Of a stretch of DNA of 38,463 bases, positions 8,202-16,196 are shown piece by piece (the stretch's first letter is position 1; the number at the start of each line of letters is the position of its first letter). Made by a program: the position numbers and the translations under genes. The DNA lies in assembly GCA_021158225.1 (NCBI GenBank), contig JAGGUZ010000023.1, forward strand, positions 1 to 38,463. Direction: 5' to 3'. The stretch is from a bacterium. Its GTDB lineage: Bacteria; Patescibacteriota; Gracilibacteria; UBA1369; PNNO01. The notes beneath the pieces are model-generated. The model was not told where the DNA came from. It was given only the letters and a program-made list of their open reading frames with translations, and did no database searches.

Positions 8202-9683
8202 ATGCACATAATCTATTCGAAAGTACTGACAGCAACCCCAGATATGCTTATTTGTCCTATTTTTGAAGATGGGAAATCTGGTGATATTTCTGATACGGGA
8301 CTTGGAAAAATTGTAAAAGATATGCAGAAAAACAAGCTTTTCAAGGCTCAGACAGGAGAATATAAATTAGTTTATAGCTCGTCGAAAGGTCTTCCAAAAA
8401 GAATTCTACTTGTCGGTCTTGGAAAAATTATAAAGGTAAATGATGGGCTTATAAGAAATACCGTTGCGAAAGTTTTAAAGTCGCACTTGGGGAAAGATAT
8501 AAATACTATTGGGGTTTTAACTTATAAGGCTTTGGATTTGTATACGAAACCGCTTGCGGAAGGGATTATGCTTGTCAATTATAATTTTGCTCAATACAAA
8601 ACGGGAAAGGATATGAAAAAGGCTAAAGAAAAATTATTTTCCGATTTGATTTTGTTTGGCAAAAATATTTCGGTATCCGTCAAGAAAGCTGTTAAAGAAG
8701 CTCAAATATTAAGTGATTCGGTGAATTTGGTTAGAGATCTTGTTAATGGGGCTCCAAATTATATTACCGTGGATAATTTTGCAAAAGAGGCAAAAGCGAT
8801 TGCAAAAAAGCATAAATATTCAATTAAGGTTTACGATAGAGCGTGGATCGAGAAAAAAGGAATGGGAGCTTTGTTAAGTGTTAATAATGGGTCGGGGAAT
8901 AAGACGGCGAAACTTGTTGTAATGGAGTATAAGCCAAAAGTAATGACCAAAAAAGATCCGGTTTTATTTGTGGGGAAAGGGCTTATATTTGATGCCGGCG
9001 GATATAATTTAAAGCCATCGAAATATATTGAAGATATGCATCAAGATAAAGCTGGTGGAGCTTTGGTTGTTGGAATATTTAATGCGCTTAAAGATTTAAA
9101 AATTAAAAGACATGTTGTTGGTATTGTTCCCCTAACGGAGAATCTTATTGATGCTTACGCTCAAAAACCTTCGGATGTTGTTACCAGCTATTCCGGAAAA
9201 ACAATAGAAATAAGGAATACGGATGCTGAGGGCAGACTTATTTTGGCTGATGCTCTTGCATATGGAGTTGAAACTTTTAAGCCGGAATATACAATTGATT
9301 TCGCTACTTTAACGGGTGCGTGCATGGTTGCACTTGGAGATAGATATGCTGGGTTGCTGGGGAATAATGAATCTCTTATGAAGGCGATAAAAAAATCAGC
9401 CGATAAAACCGATGAACTTGTTTGGGAGCTTCCGATACATGATGATTTTAGACAAGCAATGAAAGGAAAAGTTGCCGATTTAAGAAATATCGATAATGGT
9501 ACAAGCAGTTTGGCTGGCACTTCAAAAGCAGCTGCATTTTTGGAATATTTTGTTGGAAAGTCAAAATGGGCACATCTTGATATTGCAGGGACTGCTTATA
9601 ATGAAAAGCCTAAAGCAACGGACTATCCCTTTGCAACCGGATACGGTTTAAGACTTATGATCGATTTTTTGGAGAATTGTTAA
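8202..9683 (+). CDS. pepA: Leucyl aminopeptidase, M17 family
   Basis: About 493 residues. The C-terminal catalytic domain carries the M17 metal and active-site motifs: FVGKGLIFDAGGYNLKP (Lys and Asp ligands), the MHQDKAGG segment, and NTDAEGRLILADALAYG. The N-terminal domain is the usual poorly conserved macro-like domain. These cytosolic dizinc enzymes remove N-terminal residues from peptides and form hexamers. The frame extends to a TTG at 8142, but that overlaps the Nudix stop region and adds 20 atypical residues; the ATG at 8202 gives the normal length. Its TAA overlaps the stop of the convergent deaminase gene. Confidence 0.93.
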   Translation: MHIIYSKVLTATPDMLICPIFEDGKSGDISDTGLGKIVKDMQKNKLFKAQTGEYKLVYSSSKGLPKRILLVGLGKIIKVNDGLIRNTVAKVLKSHLGKDINTIGVLTYKALDLYTKPLAEGIMLVNYNFAQYKTGKDMKKAKEKLFSDLILFGKNISVSVKKAVKEAQILSDSVNLVRDLVNGAPNYITVDNFAKEAKAIAKKHKYSIKVYDRAWIEKKGMGALLSVNNGSGNKTAKLVVMEYKPKVMTKKDPVLFVGKGLIFDAGGYNLKPSKYIEDMHQDKAGGALVVGIFNALKDLKIKRHVVGIVPLTENLIDAYAQKPSDVVTSYSGKTIEIRNTDAEGRLILADALAYGVETFKPEYTIDFATLTGACMVALGDRYAGLLGNNESLMKAIKKSADKTDELVWELPIHDDFRQAMKGKVADLRNIDNGTSSLAGTSKAAAFLEYFVGKSKWAHLDIAGTAYNEKPKATDYPFATGYGLRLMIDFLENC

Positions 9684-10174
9684 ATTGACCAGTTCTTTAA
9701 AGTTGGGTTTACATCTTCCGGATATTCTATGTTTGGTCCAACTTCAACTGTTATTCCACGGTCTTTTAATATATCAAAATGAGGAATAACTTCCGGATAT
9801 CCCTCTTGGTAAACAACTCTTTTTATACCGGATTCCGCTATTAAACTGGCGCAAACTCTGCATGGGTGTTTTGTGCAGTATATTGTTGCACCTTTAACGG
9901 GAATACCTTCTTTGGCGGCAATAGATAAACACCATTGTTCCGCACAAAGTCCGTAGCATATCTCGCGTCTTTGCCCAGATTTGATTTTCATTTTATCTCT
10001 AATACAACCGATTTTAGTGCAGTCATATTCCGGATGCCAATCATTTGTGTGTTTAACGAGTATTTTCCCGTCTTTTACTATTGCCGCTGCGATATTTGCT
10101 CTTAAGCAATGAGCTGACGGTTCCATTTCGTCGATTATCCTAAGGAACTCTTTATCTTTTTCTGTGATTGCCAT
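9680..10174 (-). CDS. dCMP/cytidine-type deaminase with CAE zinc site
   Basis: 164 residues of the dCMP-deaminase (ComEB-like) layout. The catalytic zinc motifs are GLCAEQ and KHPCRVC. Most dCMP deaminases have His-Ala-Glu at the first motif; here it is Cys-Ala-Glu as in cytidine deaminases, giving an all-Cys zinc site. A preceding Cys set (DCTKIGC, EIC) resembles the structural zinc site of ComEB-type enzymes. Likely reaction: dCMP to dUMP, feeding thymidylate synthesis with the Dut and Tmk-like genes elsewhere in the window. Other deaminase substrates cannot be excluded. It lies 10 bp after the large orphan gene and its stop overlaps that of pepA. Confidence 0.75.
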   Translation of the reverse strand: MAITEKDKEFLRIIDEMEPSAHCLRANIAAAIVKDGKILVKHTNDWHPEYDCTKIGCIRDKMKIKSGQRREICYGLCAEQWCLSIAAKEGIPVKGATIYCTKHPCRVCASLIAESGIKRVVYQEGYPEVIPHFDILKDRGITVEVGPNIEYPEDVNPTLKNWSI

Positions 10175-10184
10175 TTTAAAATTG

Positions 10185-11888
10185 TTAAAGTTTTGTGGCC
10201 GTCCATTCTACCGTCCTATCAAAGCCCATGTTGCTGTTTACACTTATAGTCCCGCTAAATGTATTGTTTGTCCATGCACCTTTTACGGTAATTGTTCCTG
10301 TGTCGGTTGTTGGAACGGTTTGCCCATTTGTTGTTGATGTGTTATTTGCCGTATATGGACAACTTAATGATAGTATTTGAGTTAAAGGATCAAAAGATCC
10401 GGTTAAGTCACAGGTCATTGTTCCTTTTACGATTGTTTGTACGGCAGGACCTCCTCCCATTTGTATTTTTGCACTACCATCGGTTGTATATGTGATCGTT
10501 CCATAAGGGTCTTTGTCTTCACTTAAATGAAATTCCATCAACCCTTCACTTGGTATACCGGTTTGTTTATCGATAATTGTTGTTTTCGTACTATAATCTC
10601 CAATTCTAAGACTTTCTTTTGTAGGTCCAACAGGGAGATCTTCATCGTTTACTTCCGGGACTTGGGACATCATTTCAGATTCATCAACAGTATTTTTTGG
10701 ATTTAATCCAGGAACAACTACAGGCTTGCCATCAACAATATATGTTCCCGGTGGAACAAGCTGAATGAGAGTTTCCAAAACTTTATCCGGATTTTTGTAG
10801 TCTTTTAGAGAATTTGGATCTCTATTAATCCCAACATAGTCTTTGTTTGGGTCTATAGCCAGATTATAAAGTTGTTCTTCCCCGATATTTTTTTGATCTG
10901 TTATTAGTTTCTCAATTCCTTCTTTATAGCCGTAAAGAGTAATCATATTACTTGCTAAATCAACTTTCTTTTTTAGGTTTTTAAGACTTGTGAACGCAAG
11001 AATACTATTTGGAATTGCGTTAATTTTTCTTGCTTCTTTAAAGAAAGCTTTCCCAAATCGATTATCTATTATATATCCTTTTTCTCCTGCCGAAAAAATC
11101 ATATCTGCACCTCCAAAGGTAAGATTTGCCGCAGCTGTATATTCAGCAATTCCCCATGCGCTTGAACTGCCTGCCGCTGCGAGCGTCCCTCCGGAAGCTA
11201 CTATTCCAAGCCCTGCCACGGTGGTAAAAGATACATCTCTTACTTTTTTTAATAAATAGGCTCTTGTTGCCGTTAAATTTAAATCTGCATTTAGATTTTC
11301 TTGATAATCTTTTCTTGCGTATTCAAGCATGTCCATTGCGGACCTTGAATCTTGCAAATCCCATTTTTTCATAATTCTTTTTAGAATCGGATCTTTTGAT
11401 GTTTCGTTTACAATCTTCATTGTCTCGCTTGTAAGCGGGTTTTCAGTTTGGAGATTCACTTCATTTTCCTGTGCGTATGCGGTTTTAAAAATTCTTACTT
11501 CGTTCCCATCTAAATATTTATATATTCGCTTAGACCTTGTATTTACGGACTTCCATTGGTCGTAGTTGTTATCTATCATGTTTTTCCAAGTTTCCGGTTC
11601 TATTGTAGTTGTATCAATATTCACAATTGCACTTAGTAAGTACATTGCATCGGCATAATCTTCAACGGCAAGCATAAGTTCCTTTGCGTATTCATCATCG
11701 GATACAATAGGAGGAAGTGATTCTTCTTTTTTTTCTTCTTCAAGATCGGATTTGGAATTATCTTCAATTTGTGTTGTTTGTTCTTCTTTGGCGTCTTCAT
11801 TTTGTTGGTTGTTTATATAGAAATAGATTCCTATGCCTATTGCAGAGAAAAATATTACAACCAAAAGAAAGATAATAGTTTTTTTCAT
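10185..11888 (-). CDS. Large exported or membrane-anchored orphan protein
   Basis: 567 residues; family not recognised. An N-terminal hydrophobic helix (about 4-26) is followed by an acidic Glu/Lys-rich linker, so most of the protein should be outside the membrane. Residues about 75-225 are helical. A Gly/Ala-rich hydrophobic stretch (TTVAGLGIVASGGTLAAAG, about 220-265) could be a membrane hairpin. A PPGTYIVDGKPVVVPG segment lies near residue 380. The last 150 residues are Thr/Gly-rich beta strands with a Cys pair (MTCDL and LSLSCPY), resembling an Ig-like or adhesin fold with a disulfide. No catalytic motif is visible. Confidence 0.6.
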   Translation of the reverse strand: MKKTIIFLLVVIFFSAIGIGIYFYINNQQNEDAKEEQTTQIEDNSKSDLEEEKKEESLPPIVSDDEYAKELMLAVEDYADAMYLLSAIVNIDTTTIEPETWKNMIDNNYDQWKSVNTRSKRIYKYLDGNEVRIFKTAYAQENEVNLQTENPLTSETMKIVNETSKDPILKRIMKKWDLQDSRSAMDMLEYARKDYQENLNADLNLTATRAYLLKKVRDVSFTTVAGLGIVASGGTLAAAGSSSAWGIAEYTAAANLTFGGADMIFSAGEKGYIIDNRFGKAFFKEARKINAIPNSILAFTSLKNLKKKVDLASNMITLYGYKEGIEKLITDQKNIGEEQLYNLAIDPNKDYVGINRDPNSLKDYKNPDKVLETLIQLVPPGTYIVDGKPVVVPGLNPKNTVDESEMMSQVPEVNDEDLPVGPTKESLRIGDYSTKTTIIDKQTGIPSEGLMEFHLSEDKDPYGTITYTTDGSAKIQMGGGPAVQTIVKGTMTCDLTGSFDPLTQILSLSCPYTANNTSTTNGQTVPTTDTGTITVKGAWTNNTFSGTISVNSNMGFDRTVEWTATKL

Positions 11889-11954
11889 AACACAGAATTA
11901 GCAAATACAACATTTGCAAGTATAGCAATTCACAAAGAATCTAAAAAGGGATTG

Positions 11955-12131
11955 TTATTTTTTGTATTCTTCATTTCCGCACACTCTTGGTGTCATATAA
12001 AAAATGCCTACCAAAATAAACATTATTGGCAAATACGGAGTAATTCCAATTTGAATAATCTGTAAGCTGTCGAGTAGAAACAGGATTCCACCAACAATAA
12101 CAATTATTCCTTTGCAGTAACATTTTTGCAT
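11955..12131 (-). CDS. Small two-helix membrane protein, LiaI/LiaF-like region
   Basis: 58 residues from the ATG at 12131. An upstream in-frame ATG at 12182 would add 17 polar residues. Two hydrophobic helices, GIIVIVGGILFLLDSLQII and LPIMFILVGIFYM, joined by a short turn, match the pattern of DUF5668/LiaI-LiaF-like transmembrane pairs. Function unknown. It lies between the NrnA gene and the large orphan, same strand. Confidence 0.55.
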   Translation of the reverse strand: MQKCYCKGIIVIVGGILFLLDSLQIIQIGITPYLPIMFILVGIFYMTPRVCGNEEYKK

Positions 12132-12219
12132 TTTTAATTTTGTATTAGAGATTTTTAGAGGCTTTACTCGAGAAGAGTACATTGTTGCGAACTTTTTGTC
12201 AACAAGTGTTCACTATAAC

Positions 12220-13176
12220 TTAATTTGGTTTTTCGATTTTCCAGAATTCTTGGCTTACTATCTTTCCTGGAATTGTGAATCCCGCGGCTTTTTTGTGTCC
12301 TCCTCCACCAAACTGTTCACATAACGAAGATACATCAACATCTTCGTTCCCAGATCGCATGGATCCTTGTATATTCCCGTTCAAATCTTCCGATAGCAGT
12401 ATTGTCATTTTTGATTCGGGAACGCAATTTAAGTAGTTTATCACGCCGGCAAGTTCTCTCGGGGAGGCATTTGTTTTATTTAGTTCTTCCGTACTTATTT
12501 TTGAAACTAAAGTTCCTTTTTCGTTTAGTCTTGCGTTTAGCAGTACTTTGCCCCAAAGCCTTAATTGTTCTATTGAGTGTGTTTTAAAGAGGTTTTTTGC
12601 AATAATCTTTGTATTAGCTCCTTTTGACTGAAGTTCTCCTGCAATTTTGTAAGTTTGTTCTTGAGTATTTGAATGCATAAAACTTCCGGTATCATTATAA
12701 ATTCCAGCCAACAAGCAGGTTGCGACATGGCTTTTATAATTAATATTGTAATGTTTAAAAAAATTATAAAGAATTTCTGTGGCTGATGATGCGTCCGTTT
12801 TTACAATATTTATATCCCCGTATTTCGTATTTGTAGCATGATGATCGATATTTATGATAAAGTTTTTTTTGTTTATTTCATCGGGGAATTTTGTTTGTTC
12901 TTTATTGCTACAATCCAGGGCGATTATACAATCATAATTTTTTGGTAAAACGCTTTCTATTTTATAATTTCCCTTAATGAAAAGAAGAGTGCTCGGCAAA
13001 GGATCAGCACAAACCGATATGATTTTCTTATTAAAAACTTTTTCCAGAACAATTTTCATTGCGATGTTTGCTCCTATGGTATCTGCGTCGGGATGGCGAT
13101 GAGATACAAGTACAATATTATTGCACTTGCGAATTTTTTTAAGAGCCTTTTCGAATTCCGGAATAATGCTTTTCAT
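12220..13176 (-). CDS. nrnA: DHH-family oligoribonuclease / pAp phosphatase (NrnA-like)
   Basis: 318 residues. DHH domain motifs in order: VSHRHPDADTIGAN, ALDCSN and INIDHHATN (manganese ligands), then a C-terminal DHHA1 domain ending in FGGGGHKKAAGF. NrnA degrades 2-5-mer RNAs to nucleoside monophosphates and dephosphorylates pAp to AMP. It has its own promoter (13204-13231) but sits directly downstream of RuBisCO on the same strand; this adjacency is discussed as a finding. Confidence 0.88.
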   Translation of the reverse strand: MKSIIPEFEKALKKIRKCNNIVLVSHRHPDADTIGANIAMKIVLEKVFNKKIISVCADPLPSTLLFIKGNYKIESVLPKNYDCIIALDCSNKEQTKFPDEINKKNFIINIDHHATNTKYGDINIVKTDASSATEILYNFFKHYNINYKSHVATCLLAGIYNDTGSFMHSNTQEQTYKIAGELQSKGANTKIIAKNLFKTHSIEQLRLWGKVLLNARLNEKGTLVSKISTEELNKTNASPRELAGVINYLNCVPESKMTILLSEDLNGNIQGSMRSGNEDVDVSSLCEQFGGGGHKKAAGFTIPGKIVSQEFWKIEKPN

Positions 13177-13203
13177 GTGTGCAGGAAGAAATAAAAGGCT
13201 TTT

Positions 13204-13231
13204 ATTATATGTCTTTTACTTTTCCTTGCAA
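13204..13231 (-). promoter_or_regulatory. Promoter of nrnA-like gene
   Basis: Minus strand TTGCAA, 16 bp, TATAAT. A 15-bp AT-rich palindrome (ATAAAAG-C-CTTTTAT) lies immediately downstream of the -10 box, over the expected transcription start. Confidence 0.6.
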
Positions 13232-13278
13232 GAATCTGCGCTTGCGTTAGGTTGCGTGTCGTTGTGATCTATATTCGT

Positions 13279-14583
13279 TTAAAGACCCCACTTATCAACT
13301 GCCTTCTGCAGAGCCTCGTGTGATTTGGCATATTCTTCAATCGATATTCCTTTCATTGCCGCATCTACAGCTTGTACAATAGCTTGTGCTCCGGCTGCTG
13401 TTCCATCCGGATGACCATGACATCCGCCACCCATCTGACAAACTACATCCTTTCCCATTCTTTCAATAACGACAGGGATTTTTGCAGGTTGTAGTCCGCC
13501 TGAAGCTACCGCCAAAACCGGCTTCATACCATACCATTCTTGTCCAAGAGTATTCATCTCTTCATCTGCTTTTACGCTGTCATGCTCTATTGCGTCGACG
13601 ATTGTAAGCACCTCGCGTGCTCCGCCTTCCATTTTTCCGGCACCGGCAGTTCCTATATGAAGCAGATCAACGCCCAGCATTCTATAAATCTTTGCAAGTA
13701 GTAGCATTGAGATGGTAAATCCCGGTTGTCTTGTTATTGCTCCGTGCATTGCCCTATGGGCATGAATAATTTGTCCGGTATTTTTTCTTCTATAAGTCTC
13801 TACAGCCGAGAATCCTAGTGTTACAACATCAAGCATACAAACTTCTCCGCCAAGACTTTTTACAAGGTCGCTTCTTCTCATCATTTCATCGAAATTGGAA
13901 TGAGTTATATTTGCAAGATAGAGCTTCTTATGTCCGGTTTCTTTCTCCGCTTTATCTCTCATTGCCAAAGTTAATTTCATTCTGGTGTCAAAATCGTTAA
14001 AAGCTTGTGATGTTAGATTTTCATCGTCTTTAACGATATCCAGTCCTTGTCCGTCAATTCCAGACCATGCTTGGTATCCGACTTGTGAATGTTGCTCGCT
14101 TGTTAATCCAACTTTTGGTTTTACTATTGTTCCGGTAAAAGGTCTGTCAGTCACTTTTGTTAGTTCTCTAATCCCTTCAATTCCGTGAGCGGGTCCCGGA
14201 TATTGTTCAACAATTTCTTTAGGAAATTTAATATCGCAAATCCGTAGAGTACTTAGGATTTTCATTCCCAAGATATTTCCACATACGGAAGATAAAATTC
14301 CGGACATATTATTAGTTTCGAAAAGTTCAATCGGATAAGCTATATGAACCAGTTTTTTCTCTTTATTCATCTTGAAAACATGAGGTTTTAGTTTATGAGC
14401 GATTTCATCATTCATTGTTGAAATTTTTGTCCATGTTCCAATTGAAGATTCGGCTGTAATTTGTTCAGCTCCTTCTTCAAATGGGATTCCTTCGATAGTA
14501 TCATACTTGTAAAGACAAATTACATCACTATCTTTTGGAGTGTAATCAGGATCGTAATATTGAAGATTATCTTGGTATTTCAT
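13279..14583 (-). CDS. rbcL: RuBisCO large subunit, form II/III type
   Basis: 434 residues from the ATG at 14583. Catalytic residues are intact: E45 in the ESSIGTWT segment, K155 in GTIVKPKVGL, K185 (carbamylated lysine) with D187 and E188 in DIVKDDEN, H276 in HAHRAMH, loop-6 K317 in GTAGAGKMEG and the SGGLQP and GGGCHGHPDG phosphate loops. It should therefore carboxylate ribulose-1,5-bisphosphate to two 3-phosphoglycerates. Sequence style and CPR context fit form II/III, which in this group is linked to the AMP salvage route rather than the Calvin cycle; no phosphoribulokinase is present. A TTG at 14616 extends the frame, but it lies within the promoter, so it is rejected. The form assignment is from pattern memory, not a tree. 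Confidence 0.93.
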   Translation of the reverse strand: MKYQDNLQYYDPDYTPKDSDVICLYKYDTIEGIPFEEGAEQITAESSIGTWTKISTMNDEIAHKLKPHVFKMNKEKKLVHIAYPIELFETNNMSGILSSVCGNILGMKILSTLRICDIKFPKEIVEQYPGPAHGIEGIRELTKVTDRPFTGTIVKPKVGLTSEQHSQVGYQAWSGIDGQGLDIVKDDENLTSQAFNDFDTRMKLTLAMRDKAEKETGHKKLYLANITHSNFDEMMRRSDLVKSLGGEVCMLDVVTLGFSAVETYRRKNTGQIIHAHRAMHGAITRQPGFTISMLLLAKIYRMLGVDLLHIGTAGAGKMEGGAREVLTIVDAIEHDSVKADEEMNTLGQEWYGMKPVLAVASGGLQPAKIPVVIERMGKDVVCQMGGGCHGHPDGTAAGAQAIVQAVDAAMKGISIEEYAKSHEALQKAVDKWGL

Positions 14584-14615
14584 TTTTGTTTTTGTTAAAT
14601 AATATCTACAAAGCA

Positions 14616-14644
14616 ATTATACAATAGAAAAAACGAGTTGTCAT
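14616..14644 (-). promoter_or_regulatory. Promoter of RuBisCO gene
   Basis: Minus strand ATGACA, 17 bp, TATAAT. Predicted start near 14609 leaves a leader of about 27 nt before the ATG at 14583. It lies just after the DoxX-like gene, so RuBisCO can be expressed independently of the ferredoxin pair. Confidence 0.65.
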
Positions 14645-14648
14645 CTAT

Positions 14649-15542
14649 TTATATTGTTTCTTTTATTTCTCTTTCTTCAAATTGATTTCCTGTAATAATA
14701 ATATATACGATGGCGAAATAAGGGACGGCAATTGGAAGAAACGATATTCCGCCAATAATTACGGTAAGAATAAGTCCGATTGCAATAAGTATCGAGATGA
14801 ATTTTTCAAGTAAACCAAAGGTTAACAAAGCTCCGATTAGAATTCCGAATATTCCTGTATTAAAAACCAAAAGTGTGTTTGGGTAATTGCCCATTCCAAA
14901 AATACTTTGCATTATATTTAAAAGTGGTTTTTCTTGTATAAAATTAATTGCCGGAGTCGGATCGATAATATTGTGATGAAGCGCTATTATTATAAGACCG
15001 AAACCTGTTATAAATCTTAAAATTGGGAGGGCTTGTTTCCTATATTTGTCTAAAAAGTGTTTTTTCTCTATCGGATGAAAAAAGAATGAAAAACTTAAAA
15101 CATCTTTATGAACTAGAAATAAAAACAGTCCTATACCCATAAAGACACTGTAATCAAGCATTTTCAATGGATCAAAGAAGAAAAAGCCTCCTATGAAAAT
15201 TGTCATTATTCCAACAGTGCAAAGTCTGGTGAAAATTCCAAGAACAAGGCCTATCCCTATAATAATTTGCGAAAATTTAAAAACAAGGTGGGGAAGTGAC
15301 TCTCCAAGGCTGATTCCGGGGGCAAACAGATAATTTTGGGCTCCGCTTATAATCAACAGTATCCCGATTGTAATGGATAGTACGGTGGAATCTAAAAAAG
15401 CTCCGGTTCTAAGTACTTCCGTAAGTCGTTTTATAGATTTGTTTCTTCTGGCTCCAAACTCCAAAAAAAGTGCCAATATAAAAATAAAAATGGCAATTAC
15501 TGTAGGAACAACGTACCAAGTTAAGGTGTTTTGTTCAGTCAT
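14649..15542 (-). CDS. Polytopic DoxX-like membrane protein
   Basis: 297 residues, about eight or nine hydrophobic helices arranged as two similar halves: a first set around SITIGILLIISGAQNYLFAPG, and a second around RFITGFGLIIIALHHNI. The pattern recalls DoxX/DoxD-type redox-associated membrane proteins, but no decisive motif is present. Its ATG overlaps the ferredoxin stop (TAATG at 15540-15544), so the two are translationally coupled, which suggests a shared electron-transfer role. Confidence in the family name is modest; confidence in the gene is high. Confidence 0.6.
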   Translation of the reverse strand: MTEQNTLTWYVVPTVIAIFIFILALFLEFGARRNKSIKRLTEVLRTGAFLDSTVLSITIGILLIISGAQNYLFAPGISLGESLPHLVFKFSQIIIGIGLVLGIFTRLCTVGIMTIFIGGFFFFDPLKMLDYSVFMGIGLFLFLVHKDVLSFSFFFHPIEKKHFLDKYRKQALPILRFITGFGLIIIALHHNIIDPTPAINFIQEKPLLNIMQSIFGMGNYPNTLLVFNTGIFGILIGALLTFGLLEKFISILIAIGLILTVIIGGISFLPIAVPYFAIVYIIITGNQFEEREIKETI

Positions 15543-15730
15543 TATGCGACCCAGCTAATGGCATTTACAGGACATGCATCAATAGCGGATTGGATTGTGG
15601 CTTCGTCATCTCCTGCAGGATGAACCGCTTTTGATTTTCCATTGTCTTGTATTTCAAATACTTTCGGACATAATTGTACGCATAGTCCGCATCCAATACA
15701 TTTGTCTTGGTTGACTTGTGCATTTTTCAT
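15542..15730 (-). CDS. Single-cluster [4Fe-4S] ferredoxin
   Basis: 62 residues. Cluster ligands C11, C14 and C17 in CIGCGLCVQLCP plus C53 in DACPVNAISW; C21 is an extra cysteine as in Thermotoga-type ferredoxins, where it makes a disulfide, but here no obvious partner cysteine is visible. The acidic middle part is typical. It is a soluble one-electron carrier. The TAATG overlap couples it with the DoxX-like membrane protein. Partners of the ferredoxin are not identifiable in the window. Confidence 0.92.
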   Translation of the reverse strand: MKNAQVNQDKCIGCGLCVQLCPKVFEIQDNGKSKAVHPAGDDEATIQSAIDACPVNAISWVA

Positions 15731-15798
15731 GTGTGTGTTTGGTTAATTTCCTATATCTTATTGAATAATAAATTCATATCTTGTTTTAGGCAAGAAAT

Positions 15799-16104
15799 TT
15801 ATAGATATTGTTTCAGTGTTGCGGTACGTTCTCTTGTGAGATCCTTGTTATTTGATTCAATAATTCCATTATCCAGATTGATTTCAAGAAATTGATGAAG
15901 GGTGTAAAGATCATTATAATCCAGTCCTTGTAACATAAGTCTTTCTTGAAGTTCGTGCGTTAAGTTGGAAAGATGATGAGTGTGATACGCTAAAAGATGA
16001 TCTAAGTAATTATTAAATCCATTTATATCATTTATTTTACTTAAAGTTTTTTTTATCGAGGGAGGAACATCATCGGACGGAGGAATGTCGTCAGAAATAC
16101 TCAT
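15799..16104 (-). CDS. Orphan protein downstream of PP2C cluster
   Basis: 101 residues from the ATG at 16104; a TTG 9 bp upstream is possible but weaker. The N-terminus is acidic and Pro-rich (SISDDIPPSDDVPPS), followed by helices with a His-rich patch (YLDHLLAYHTHHLSNL). No family recognised and no membrane segment. It is third on the strand after the PP2C phosphatase and a second orphan, separated from the latter by 86 bp containing repeated ATGTTAA motifs. Confidence 0.55.
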   Translation of the reverse strand: MSISDDIPPSDDVPPSIKKTLSKINDINGFNNYLDHLLAYHTHHLSNLTHELQERLMLQGLDYNDLYTLHQFLEINLDNGIIESNNKDLTRERTATLKQYL

Positions 16105-16133
16105 TTTTAACAATTATTTGATTTTGCTGAAAA

Positions 16134-16196
16134 ATGTTAACATAAAGAATGGATTTTGTAAATAAAATAATGGAATGTTAAATGGCTATGTTAAAT
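16134..16196. repeat. Three ATGTTAA motifs, one palindromic
   Basis: ATGTTAACAT, a perfect 10-bp palindrome, lies at 16134-16143; ATGTTAAAT recurs at 16175-16183 and 16188-16196, 13 bp apart. They occupy the gap upstream of the 101-residue orphan and touch the stop of the preceding gene. Possible regulator sites; AT-rich chance is not excluded. Confidence 0.35.

Noticed and set aside
13279-14616. RuBisCO-like protein (form IV) without carboxylase activity
   Set aside because: All carbamylation, metal and loop-6 lysine residues are retained (K155, K185, D187, E188, K317).
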